Assembly: GCA_904063045.1 (NCBI GenBank)
Contig: CAJFCJ010000003.1
Coordinates: 930,001-994,000, forward strand
Direction: 5' to 3'
Length of the DNA: 64,000 nt
DNA from: Dimorphilus gyrociliatus
Lineage: Eukaryota; Annelida; Polychaeta; Dinophilidae
In this document: one piece after another, positions 25,422 through 35,143 of the stretch
Layout: each line of letters starts with the position of its first letter
Numbering within the stretch: the stretch's first letter is position 1
Position numbers and translations under genes: made by a program
Notes under the pieces: generated by a model
The model's database searches: none
What the model was told of the DNA's origin: nothing
Seen by the model: the letters and a program-made list of their open reading frames with translations, nothing else

Positions 25422-26736
25422 TTAATCATTGTGCTCAAAGTAATTAAAATCTATTAGGAAGGTTGCTCCAAGTAGAATAGCTTTGTTTGTTACGGATTCC
25501 GATTTGTCGTTAACTGTATTTCATTAAATAATTAAGATAATCAACTCGGATATTAATTCTTGAAATTAACTACTTACAAATAATTGAAAAATCATTTGCT
25601 TTTCCGCATACTTCTCTAAATCCTCCCCAATGTTTTTGAATATCTCCGATTTCCATGTCTCCTTTCAGGATCTGTTCAATATTTGTATACGAAATTGTAA
25701 AATACATGGAAAGTGGTGTTTAGAGGATACATACTTTGAAATGAACATCTGTACAACACTTACACACGCAGCAATCTCCAACAATTTGAAATAGTAGGGA
25801 ACCATTTGCATCGTAAATCTCGTATTTTGGAATACAGCAAGTCCACCTGAACGCAAGATCCGAATTCATTATACTCAAACCAATTGAATGGTGAAATATA
25901 CAAATACTTACACTTCTTTAATCGTTGCCGCCAGTTTCCCAATTGGAAATTGTATTTCCATCACTTGTAGGCAACATGGGCAACAGCATCCTTGACAATT
26001 TCGTGGTCGATTCAAGAATATCAGAGGAACTTCTCCTGCAGTTGTTACAGTTGAAATGTTCATTGTCATCGCACGAATAGGACCACAGCATTGTCTCTCG
26101 CAACATTCAGATTCTTTAAATTAATAAATACTTATTGTAAAGTTTAACGAGTATTGAGGAGATTACCTTCTCTAGCATAGAGTATTTGCTGGTCTTCGTC
26201 ATTGCAGATTTGATAGCGATTCCGTCTTTCCCACGAAGTGAAGACTATATAGGTATAAGAAATTAGAGGCTTTCAGATTATCGAAATTCAATATATGATT
26301 CACTTTTTCCTAATGTCTCAATCAATCATAAATGTAATAAGGAAAAAGAAAAATGTTCTCCTGTTTTGAAAATATCTAGCTTAGGTGTCACTAACTTTAA
26401 TGGTACTTAGCTTCTTTATAAATACTTAATGACAGTTTCTTAAATAAACAATATCGAAGATCTAACTTAACAAGATATATGGATTTTTGCATTAACAGCG
26501 ATACCTTCAATTAGATGTACTTCTTGATGAACGTGTATCTTTTGTAAATTGGCCAACATTTCTGCTCCACTGGCCTGGGTAGGTTGGTAACTTCCTTGCA
26601 CAGGTTGCATCTGAACGGCATTTCCACCATATCCAGAATTATATTGAGTATTATAAGCTGAATTAGAATATCCTCCTGCTTGATAAGGTGGTGGAGGATT
26701 ATTAGAAGGTTGTTCAGTTATTGGAGATTTGCTCAT
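25422..26736 (-). CDS. Phospholipid scramblase B
   Basis: Six exons: 26736-26505, 26244-26167, 26113-25912, 25846-25735, 25671-25578 and 25513-25422, giving 269 residues with consistent phases. The N-terminus is Pro/Gln/Tyr-rich and includes NNPPPPYQ, a possible WW- or SH3-domain ligand, as in vertebrate scramblases. The core then follows: HQEVHLIEG, NRPRNCQG, the full palmitoylation-type cluster CCCPCCLQ, IQKHWGGF, and the terminal helix AILLGATFLIDFNYFE. The calcium-site acidic residues of human PLSCR1 are only partly kept (KANDFSIIFNDKS). An upstream in-frame ATG five codons earlier is possible, but the chosen start aligns with copy A. Exons 2-6 with their introns are nearly identical to copy C. 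It is divergent from the Ser-Gly protein gene, with 1 kb between them. Confidence 0.95.
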
Positions 26737-27734
26737 TTTCGAAAAATTCAAAAATAATGTATATAAGCAAAAGCCTTGTTTTTTTTACCATATGAGACAA
26801 CTCCTACCTTTAATCACGTGATTATTTCTTCCCCACCTATTGGTTAAGGCTCTCATAGCTTGGAAAATCAATTCTGTTTTATCAACGGTCTTGTTTGTTT
26901 ATAGAAAAGGTTGGAATCGTTGTTTAGCGTATTCAATACGTTTTTAAAATGAATATGCTTTTTTCGTATAAAACAATGAGAGTTCATAAGATTTCCTTAA
27001 GAGAAATGGTAGTATTATATAATAAGCAGGAGACAAATATAAGAGATAAAAACATCTGTTTCATCTGAGAATAGAATAGTGAAAAGTGGAAAATTTAATT
27101 TATTATTAAAAGAAGAGAAAAGATAAAACATTAAAGTAAAGGCTGAAAAAATTCTTTTGAAATGTTAAACATTCTTAATTAACATTATAATATCGAATGT
27201 AATGAAAGTCTATGTACCTGAGTTGATTACGTTGCTTATTACTTCAAAATGTAGTGTTTAAAAGTTTCTGACAGTAGTATTCTATAAATGAAATAGAAAT
27301 TGAAAATTTTCAGAAATATTTTCAAATTGGTTCACTAAATCATTAAGTAGATAATTAAAATATGAATTTATAAACTAAAGTTAAATGTATAAATCAATAA
27401 GATAACTATATTGGAATTATTATAATTTCTTCTCTATTTTTGGTTTCATGCTAATGAAAAGCTTTTACTATGTTATCACCACTGTTTAAATATTATATTT
27501 AACTTTCTAAGTTTTTGTTATTTGGACAGTTGAATCAGGAGTTACTTTATCAATATTCTCTTTTTTTCTGATAGTTTATTGATAATTAAACAGTTTTAAA
27601 CTTCAGTAGTTATCTATTAATTATAACAGTTCTCTATACAGCTGCTTCAATTAGCTATATTTAATCAGTTTCCTGTTTATACACTAGGAAATGCATAAAT
27701 AGCGGTCATATTGTACTTTTATCATTCTTTAAGC
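26737..27734. other. Divergent promoter region between scramblase B and the Ser-Gly protein gene
   Basis: It holds the E-box and inverted CCAAT box of scramblase B at the left. On the minus strand, TTATATAC ~25 bases upstream of the ATG is TATA-like and shared with copy C. The rest is AT-rich with nothing recognised. Confidence 0.5.
26815..26820. promoter_or_regulatory. CACGTG E-box, scramblase B promoter
   Basis: CACGTG (in TCACGTGA) 79 bases upstream of the ATG. An inverted CCAAT box (ATTGG, 26839-26843) follows 19 bases further upstream, in the context CCCACCTATTGGT, which is shared with copy C. Confidence 0.65.
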
Positions 27735-28848
27735 ATGAGGATCCTTTTGGCTCTCGCTGCAATTTTACAGTAAAATTTAGTAAAAATCTTTTATATACAA
27801 CTTTTACATCATACTTTATTTCAGTTTGGTTCTAGCTTTTCCACATAATGAACATCCGAATCAGAAAAAGAATACAGCAGTAGGAGATTCTGGAAATAAT
27901 TATCCTGATTTTTCCTCACATCATAATCATGCAGATACAAATGATTTGCATCCTTATGCAGAAGAGTGTCGACTCTACTTTCAAAATCACAATGCCTACT
28001 CAAATGGATACAATGAAGAGTTGAAGAAAAAATGTTCTTCTTTTATAGACGAGTCTAGTGAGATATTAGCATCCAAATCTGGTTCAGGGTCTGGTTCAGG
28101 CTCTGGTTATGGTTCAGGTTCCGGGTCTGGTTCAGGCTCCGGTTCAGGCTCTGGTTCTGGTTCAGGTTCCGGCTCTGGTTCAGGCTCCGGTTCAGGCTCT
28201 GGTTCTGGTTCTGGTTCAGGCTCTGGTTCAGGCTCCGGTTCAGGCTCTGGTTCTGGTTCTGGTTCAGGCTCCGGTTCAGGCTCTGGTTCTGGTTCTGGTT
28301 CCGGGTCTGGATCAGGCTCCGGCTCAGGCTCTGGGTCCGGTTCAGGTTCCGGCTCTGGTTCTGGCTCTGGTTCTGGCTCAGGATCTGGCTCTGGATCTGG
28401 TTCTGGATCAAGATCTGGTTCTGGCTCTGGTTCTGGTTCCGGGTCTGGATCTGGTTCTGGATCTGGATCAGGCTCTGGCTCCGGCTCTGGTTCTGGTTCC
28501 GGGTCTGGATCTGGTTCTGGGTCTGGTTCCGGGTCTGGATCAGGCTTCGGCTCAGGCTCTGGGTCCGGTTCAGGCTCTGGTTCTGGCTCCGGCTCTGGAT
28601 CTGGATCCGGCTCAGGTTCTGGGTCCGGTTCAGGCTCTGGATCTGGATCAGGCTCTGGATCCGGCTCTGGTTCAGGCTTAGATGTTAATCCTGAACCAAT
28701 TCCAGATTTGGGGTATGAAGTTGATCCTTGGATACTTAAAAGAAGATGCAGATTTAGATATAGATTCGGTAGAAAAAGATGGATTTGTCGCTTAAGAAAA
28801 AAATTTCGACCTAAGTCAAAGCTTACTTGGCGAAGAAATTACTGGTGA
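27735..28848 (+). CDS. Secreted Ser-Gly-repeat (serglycin-like) protein with cationic two-Cys hairpin tail
   Basis: Exon 1 is 27735-27769 and exon 2 is 27825-28848, across a 55-base intron (phase 2), giving 352 residues. The start codon in the small first exon completes a signal peptide ([16 protein letters not shown]). Residues ~17-96 are His/Asn/Asp-rich with three cysteine-containing points. From ~98 to ~296 the chain is almost pure Ser-Gly, about 99 dipeptides broken by single Tyr, Arg and Phe substitutions. In serglycin and glypicans, Ser-Gly with nearby acidic residues is where glycosaminoglycan chains attach. The last ~56 residues change abruptly: an acidic linker, a dibasic KRR, then [14 protein letters not shown] and more Arg/Lys. 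That pattern (one Cys pair spaced by 12 residues, alternating aromatic/basic, central Gly-basic turn) resembles beta-hairpin antimicrobial peptides such as arenicin. AATAAA follows at 28923. The role is inferred: a polyanionic carrier with a cationic releasable peptide. Confidence 0.85.
28081..28677 (+). repeat. Coding minisatellite for (Ser-Gly)n
   Basis: About 600 bases of hexanucleotide GGN-TCN units, using all four Gly codons and mainly TCT/TCA/TCC Ser codons in mixed order. Longer higher-order blocks (12-60 bases) recur, which indicates growth by slippage or unequal exchange while the protein sequence was held constant. The repeat also keeps other frames open on both strands; those are shadows. 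Confidence 0.97.
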
Positions 28849-29818
28849 AATATTTAATTGTGATGAAATTGATGTAATATTAGCAATTGAATGATATTGA
28901 AAATCTGTTGAATAATTATAAAAATAAATGAATGAAAAGCAATCGAAGAAAAATATTCGGTATAAAAATAGTGACACTGATAAACATTAGATAATCTTTG
29001 TAACTTGAATAGAAATAAGTAAAAAACATATTGAAAAAAAGCTTAGCGTATTAGAGAGTCCAGTTTGAGCATTATCATAAGACATTAAAAATATTAAGCG
29101 TATAGTAAAAGCCTCATTATAGTGATTCAAATTAGCGCCATTTTTATCTAGTATTTGTAAATTGAATTAGAGAACTATGAAAAATGTAAGAAGAAAGAGT
29201 ATCTTATATATTTGATTTTACATATAAATACAACAGTTTCTTAAGAACCCTAGATTTCTCTATTTACTTGACAGCCTCTTCTAATTGTTAATTACTCGAT
29301 GCAAATAGCTCTTCTCAACATCTCCTTCACCTTTGTTTTTACAAATAAAAATATAGTAATTAACAGCTCTTAATTAATTAATTCAATCTATATAAAACCT
29401 TCATAGATTGTCAAATATAGATATGACAGGTACACACGCAAACTTTTTAGTAATAATGTTAATATAAACCATTAGAAATAAAAAAAATTAAGCATTCAGT
29501 TTATGTTTATTTTATAATGAAAAGTAAAACTGCAGTTATTTATCTTTAATATCACTGAGGATTGAATATAAAATCGATAAAACTCTTCAAAAGAAGAAAA
29601 CGAAAATATTGCATATTACACAAATGCCTTCAATCTTTTCTTCTGTAAATATTAATTGGAAAAAATAATTAGCCAGATTAATTTATAATAAAAAGCATAA
29701 ATAAAAAATCTCATTTATACTCTACATAGAAGAACACACTTGTTTTTACAAGCTTAGACAGATGATGACAAGGTTTTCTTATCAAAACTGTAAATTTTAA
29801 TTATGTAATAACATATTA
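28849..29818. other. 3' flank of the Ser-Gly gene and convergent spacer to scramblase C
   Basis: AATAAA at 28923-28928 is the likely plus-strand poly(A) signal. TTTATT near 29505 could serve scramblase C on the minus strand. No gene seen. Confidence 0.55.
28923..28928 (+). terminator. Polyadenylation signal AATAAA
   Basis: Canonical signal 75 bases after the stop codon of the Ser-Gly protein gene. Confidence 0.6.
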
Positions 29819-31180
29819 TTAGTTGTCGTTGTGCTCAAAGTAATTAAAATCTATTAGGAAAGTTGCTCCAAGTAGAATAGCTTTGTTTGTTACGGATTCC
29901 GATTTGTCGTTAACTGTATTTCATTAAATAATTAAGATAATCAACTCGGATATTAATTCTTGAAATTAACTACTTACAAATAATTGAAAAATCATTTGCT
30001 TTTCCGCATACTTCTCTAAATCCTCCCCAATGTTTTTGAATATCTCCGATTTCCATGTCTCCTTTCAGGATCTGTTCAATATTTGTATACGAAATTGTAA
30101 AATACATGGAAAGTGGTGTTTAGAGGATACATACTCTGAAATGAACATCTGTACAACACTTACACACGCAGCAATCTCCAACAATTTGAAATAGTAGGGA
30201 ACCATTTGCATCGTAAATCTCGTATTTTGGAATACAGCAAGTCCACCTGAACGCAAGATCCGAATTCATTATACTCAAACCAATTGAATGGTGAAATATA
30301 CAAATACTTACACTTCTTTAATCGTTGCCGCCAGTTTCCCAATTGGAAATTGTATTTCCATCACTTGTAGGCAACATGGGCAACAGCATCCTTGACAATT
30401 TCGTGGTCGATTCAAGAATATCAGAGGAACTTCTCCTGCAGTTGTTACAGTTGAAATGTTCATTGTCATCGCACGAATAGGACCACAGCATTGTCTCTCG
30501 CAACATTCAGATTCTTTAAATTAATAAATACTTATTGTAAAGTTTAACGAGTATTGAGGAGATTACCTTCTCTAGCATAGAGTATTTGCTGGTCTTCGTC
30601 ATTGCAGATTTGATAGCGATTTCGTCTTTCCCACGAAGTGAAGACTGTCAGTAAAAGAGGAATAATATAATTTACTTTTATATACAAATTATATTCATTT
30701 TAATGCAGAATTGTTGGGTCAAATAGCATTTGGCCTGTATTTAGAACACCCTTCACCTAAAATATCATAACAAGACAATATGTAGTAAAGAAGGCTTTTT
30801 AGTCTTTTTTAATATTTTGAAAGTAACGCATGCTAATTTTTTTTATGTTTATTTTATATAAAAATTTCAGTCAAAAGTGTTTCTTAAATAAACAATATCG
30901 AAGATCTAACTTAACAAGATATATAGATTTTTGCATTAACAGCGATACCTTCAATTAGATGTACTTCTTGATGAACGTGTATCTTTTGTAAATTGGCCAA
31001 CATCTCTGCTCCACTGGCCGGGGTAGGTTGGTAACTTCCTGTAGTAGGTTGCATCTGTATAGCATTTCCACTAAGTCCAGAACTGTATTGAGTGTTATAT
31101 GCTGAATTAGAGTATCCTTCTGCTTGATAAGGTGGTGGAGGATTATTAGAAGGTTGTTCAGTTATTGGAGATTTGCTCAT
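29819..31180 (-). CDS. Phospholipid scramblase C
   Basis: Six exons: 31180-30949, 30644-30567, 30513-30312, 30246-30135, 30071-29978 and 29913-29819, giving 270 residues. It is a near copy of scramblase B offset by exactly 4400 bases across exons 2-6. Over those ~817 bases, introns included, I count three substitutions. One changes Lys to Arg at the end of exon 4; the last codons differ because homology ends there (C adds one Asn). Exon 1 is diverged: PPPPYQ is kept, but the Gly/Gln-rich part differs at many positions. Intron 1 is mostly unalignable with B. Core motifs (CCCPCCLQ, IQKHWGGF, terminal helix ILLGATFLIDF) are intact, so the product should be a membrane-lipid scramblase like B. Confidence 0.95.
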
Positions 31181-31850
31181 TTTCGAAAAATTCAAAAATA
31201 ATGTATATAAGCAAAAGCCTTGTTTTTTACCAAATGAATCGAGTGGTACAAATGATCACGTGACTATTTCCCCCACCTATTGGTATCAACGTGAATAACA
31301 AGAGAAATCAATTCTTTTTTATCAATACTATCTTCAATGTTGTACAACAGGTGGCGTTAATGTCTAATATAAAAAATATATAAAGTTCACTTTGTTAAAC
31401 TTTCAGAAGGTACTCTCAATGATGATGGCTTTAAAAAATCAGTTGATCTGTATTTCGTAGAAAGTGTTCATTAAGTGATTAATTCAGAATAAAATGATAT
31501 TAACCATTATTTATTTATTATATACAGTGTAAAAGTATTAAAAAGTAGTTATATTGTATATTAATATTCAAGATAATATTGTTTCGAGTGTGAATGATTC
31601 TATTAAAAGAGTTGAATGGAAAATTTGAATGTAAATAATAATTAATCAGATTAAATGATCTCTTTACATTATGTAATAAAAAGTGTATTTTTATCTGATA
31701 ATATAATTTTTAAATTGAATAAAGTAAGGAAACGAGAATAAATTAGTCATAAAAATAACTTTAGATATATATTTAAGTACAATAAAAATCAATAATAAGG
31801 ACAGATAATCCTTTATCAACTCCACTTTGTAATGGTAAAATTGTCTATTT
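31181..31850. other. Spacer between scramblase C promoter and SDR gene 3' end
   Basis: It holds the E-box/CCAAT promoter of copy C, and a CTCF-like motif (ACAGGTGGCGTT, minus strand) at 31344-31358. No gene seen. Confidence 0.55.
31257..31262. promoter_or_regulatory. CACGTG E-box, scramblase C promoter
   Basis: CACGTG 77 bases upstream of the ATG. An inverted CCAAT (ATTGG at 31279-31283) lies at the same relative place as in copy B, within CCCACCTATTGGT. The sequence between and around these sites has diverged more than the sites themselves. Confidence 0.65.
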
Positions 31851-33070
31851 TCAGCTATTATCCATATTAGAAAGAATTCTTACAAACTTCTTTCTTATTA
31901 TATTATTAGGTGAGAAAATCCGCAAAAATTGGACTAATTTTCCATAAAATCCCAAGTAGTAAACGCTTTTTGGGTACTTTCTGGAAACTGCTTTAAGATA
32001 GCAATTTGCAACGTCATCGCTAGAGAGTAGGAAAGATGGCATTGAAGTTTGAGAGAATTTCTTCAAATTTTCATATTCTATACAAAATATATAGAATTAG
32101 ACAACAGTATAAGTGTATAGATAATATATAATAACAGTATTTACTTTTATGAAAAAGCAGCTTTGATTCATAATCAGTTTTTGATATATGATCACTTTCA
32201 TTCCATGCCTTTTTCCATTTTTCATGCATATTGAATGTCATGTTTGTTCTTATATAACCGTGTTGAATGTCAATGCTGTGTATTCCAAAGTCGCCTAATT
32301 CAGGCCTAAAAAACATAGTTATTATAATAAATTATAAAAAGTGGTTTTCTAGGAAATGTTGAGGTTTTATTCTATGAACCTTGTCGACATAATCAAGCCT
32401 TCTAAAGCCATTTTACTCGTGCAATAAGGAGATAAGTGAGGAAGTGGAAGAGTAACCTCACTGGTCGTGTTTGTAATTATTCTTCCTTTGCTCTTTTTCA
32501 ATAATGGTAAAAAGGTGTGCAAAATATTTAAATGACCATAGAAATTTATATCTAATGATCTTATATAATCGTCTTTCTTTAGCCAATCAAACGGTCCAAT
32601 TTTGTCCATCGATCCTACGTTATTTATTATAGCCCACAAAGCTGATATAAAATGTATTATTAATTAACAGAAATAAACGTATATATTCTGTTAAGCTAAA
32701 TACCCGATTGATCATCAATGAGGCTGAGAACAACTCTCTTAGCATCTGTTATACTATTCATATCGTTAACATCTACTCTTATAACATGAAAATTATATCC
32801 AGAGAATTCTTCTTGTAATGTCTTTTCAGCATTTTCCGTTAAACAAGTTCCAATGACTTTAAAACCGGCGTTAGTTAATTTTTTCGCGGTAGTAAAGCCT
32901 ATTGAACTATCGCATCCAATAATTAATACATACTTTCCTTCCAAATTATCAATTTTTTTCATATACCGATAGTATTTACCATAAAGAACAGCTGTAGAAA
33001 GAATAAGCGAAGATGATAACGCAATTCGAAACTGCATTTCCTTTATGTATTGATGGCTGTCGAACGTCAT
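31851..33070 (-). CDS. Short-chain dehydrogenase, retinol/17-beta-hydroxysteroid dehydrogenase-like (SDR9C type)
   Basis: Four exons: 33070-32704, 32641-32380, 32305-32145 and 32077-31851, with phases 1, 2, 1, giving 338 residues. The family oxidises or reduces retinoids and steroids with NAD(P) at the ER membrane. An N-terminal hydrophobic segment (residues ~16-30) fits a membrane anchor. The cofactor motif is IIGCDSSIGF (52-59), where SDR9C enzymes usually read TGCDSGFG; the middle Gly is Ser here. NNVG at 129-132 stands for NNAG. The catalytic set is Ser183, Tyr195 and Lys199 in SPYCTSK. Then comes FGIHSIDIQHGYIRTNM, where relatives have a proline-glycine turn (EPGxFRT). Length fits the family (~320). 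It is divergent from the collagen-like gene with 487 bases between starts, so a shared promoter is possible. Substrate cannot be told. Confidence 0.92.
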
Positions 33071-33557
33071 AAAACACTATGAGCTTATATGAAATCTCTT
33101 CTCTTAAGTCTAGTTAATAAGATTGCTAATTGGATAGTAGATTAAGTGTAGTGTCTGAGTAAGGCAATTCATAATTAGAAAATCCGATTAAAAGATAGCG
33201 AATGTTGGAAAAAAGGTTTGTAAGCAAAGGTTGTATTATATATAATGAAATAAATAATACTTCCTACTTTACCTAACGTTTTTTAAAGTGATATTAAAAT
33301 TTCTTAGGTAAAAAGTTAAACTATATTCAGACTACATTTAAAAAAGTTCAAATTTCGGTGCAATATAAGTATTTTAGGTGATTTAAAGAGACCATTCAAC
33401 CTATTTATTTGCGCTTGGCCTGTAAAAGTATATCGATCCTTTGTGATCATTTTTTTTCCTGCATGAAGCTGTTTTTGTTAAATAAAATCAGCATTAGAAG
33501 AGCAAGCGTATACATTCAAAAAGCTTCGTCATATGTGATAAACAATATACGGAAATC
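33071..33557. promoter_or_regulatory. Bidirectional promoter candidate (SDR gene / collagen-like gene)
   Basis: 487 bases lie between divergent start codons. The sequence is AT-rich without an obvious TATA or E-box at a fixed position. The role is inferred from geometry only. Confidence 0.4.
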
Positions 33558-34960
33558 ATGAATATTATAGCTAATTATATTATTTTAGCATTAGCTATTT
33601 TTCAAAGTTTTCATATCCAAGTATTCTTCATTACAGAATTAACATTTTTTAAAATGTCCGTGTCTCAAGGTATGTTTTTATACTTAATATTTTATATTTT
33701 ATTCAAAATTAGCTATTAATATATTTTAGGCCTAAATTTGATTTAAATGTAGTTAATTAATAAACGAATGACCAAACTGTGACTTTTTAAATAGTTTTTC
33801 AACATTATCTTTACAAAAAGATGAATTCGTGTCTAAAGCATATTATCTTTACAATGCTGTACACAGTATATGCTATATTTAAATACGTACAGTTTTCTGT
33901 TTGCTATACATATATTGCAAGATTATGCTATACCTATTTTAGCAAAAATTTATTGAACAATGACGATTATTTCGTTATAAAACAATAAATTTAGCATTGT
34001 TTTCTAATTAAATATGTTATTTTTGATTGGAACAGAGAATAAAGGTGATACAGGTAAGAACACTTCAATTTAATTAAAAGTTGTAAGCTAGATAGACTTT
34101 TCTGTTTTATATTGCTTTTATTTAATATACATATCATTGTGTTTAGGAGATACTGGTAGATCGGGAGGAAAAGGTCTTCCTGGTTCACCCGGACAAAAAG
34201 GTATCAAGGGTGTTGCTGGTTTAATGGGTCCTCCTGGTTCCACTGGTTCTACTGGTGAAATTGGTCCCATTGGTCCACGGGGTTCTCCTGGTCCCACTGG
34301 TCCTACTGGTGTAACTGGTGAAATTGGTCCAACGGGTCCTCATGGTCCCACTGGTTTTACTGGTAAAATTGGTCCAATGGGTCCTCGTGGTCCCACTGGT
34401 TCTACCGGTTTCATTGGTCCCCCTGGTCCTATAGGCCATTATGGATATACTGGTGCAACTGGATTTCAAGGCCCAAGGGGACAAAAAGGAGACAGAGGCT
34501 CTAAAGGTGATAATGGTTCTCCTGGAGGTAGAGTATGTTTAACATTAAAACAAGAAGATGTAAAGAAAGATATATACGAATTTAGGAGCAACTGGACCAA
34601 GAGGAGAAACTGGTTTCACAGGGTCAATTGGCTTTACTGGAGAACGGGGAGTTCCAGGACTGCCTGGCCGAATTGGGCAGGAGGGAAAAGTCGGGCCTCC
34701 AGGACCTCCAGGACCTGAATCTTCAATCAATTCTGACAGTTCACAAAGTAAGAAGAAAAAGGTTCAGTTTCTCTAAGCAAACTAAATATTAATTTATTTC
34801 TCAAGATTCAACAAGAAATGTCATAATTGCGTGTTCAATAGGACTATTTTTAATAATTATTATACATATTGGTTTTACCGTGACGCTATATAGAACCGTA
34901 AGTAAACTTAGGCGGAATCAAGAAACTATTATTCCAACTAGAGTCAGTATGCCTTTATAA
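33558..34960 (+). CDS. Transmembrane collagen-like protein (Gly-X-Y)
   Basis: Five exons, 33558-33669, 34036-34053 (18 bases), 34147-34527, 34586-34747 and 34806-34960, all interrupt codons in phase 1 and give 275 residues. A hydrophobic N-terminus ([18 protein letters not shown]) serves as signal peptide. Residues ~41-215 are about 58 uninterrupted Gly-X-Y triplets. Thr is very common in the Y position (GPT, GST, GFT), a feature known from annelid cuticle collagens where Thr is glycosylated. A short Ser/Asn linker follows, then a membrane helix at 230-253 ([19 protein letters not shown]) and a short basic tail. The predicted topology is type I, collagen outside. AATAAA at 34970-34975 fits this ending. 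A strong donor (ACC/GTAAGT at 34897/34898) offers an alternative tail exon downstream. Convergent with the glypican gene. Confidence 0.88.
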
Positions 34961-34969
34961 CGGAATTTC

Positions 34970-34975
34970 AATAAA
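34970..34975 (+). terminator. Polyadenylation signal AATAAA (short isoform)
   Basis: AATAAA ten bases after the stop codon of the collagen-like gene. Use of this site would give a very short 3' UTR and would exclude the candidate exon at 35006. Confidence 0.5.
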
Positions 34976-35005
34976 TAAGCTGTGTTCTTGCTATCGTAAA
35001 AATAG

Positions 35006-35143
35006 GTATATGAAATGTTAAAGAGGGAATATTCCAAGTTACCTGAAAAATCTCATATCTACACAACTATTACAGAAGTTATAGAAGAAAAGAAGGAAGA
35101 AGATGGTACATCAACAGGACATTATATTCAGATATTGAGCTAG
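35006..35143 (+). CDS. Candidate alternative last exon of the collagen-like gene
   Basis: After an acceptor (AAAATAG) the only open frame reads 45 codons, beginning VYEMLKREYSKLPEK and including YTTITEVIEEKKEEDG. It is in phase 0 with the strong donor at 34898-34903 inside the last annotated exon. Splicing would replace the 20-residue basic tail with a longer charged cytoplasmic tail. The composition looks protein-like, but the acceptor's pyrimidine tract is weak, so the exon is inference. Confidence 0.5.
   Translation, partial: VYEMLKREYSKLPEKSHIYTTITEVIEEKKEEDGTSTGHYIQILS

Noticed and set aside
25665-26106. Alternative minus-strand frames inside the scramblase exons (repeated at 30065-30506)
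   Set aside because: They cross splice sites and lack the scramblase motifs present in the correct frame.
28081-28677. Possible CRISPR-like array
   Set aside because: Short continuous coding repeat without spacers, in an intron-containing animal gene.
28055-28681. Long open frames antisense and in the +1 frame of the Ser-Gly array
   Set aside because: They are shadows of the hexanucleotide repeat. The Ser-Gly frame alone continues into a signal peptide and a unique C-terminus.
34221-34730. Antisense open frames across the collagen-like exons
   Set aside because: Mirror translation of the Gly-X-Y repeat; the plus-strand frame has consistent phase-1 splicing.
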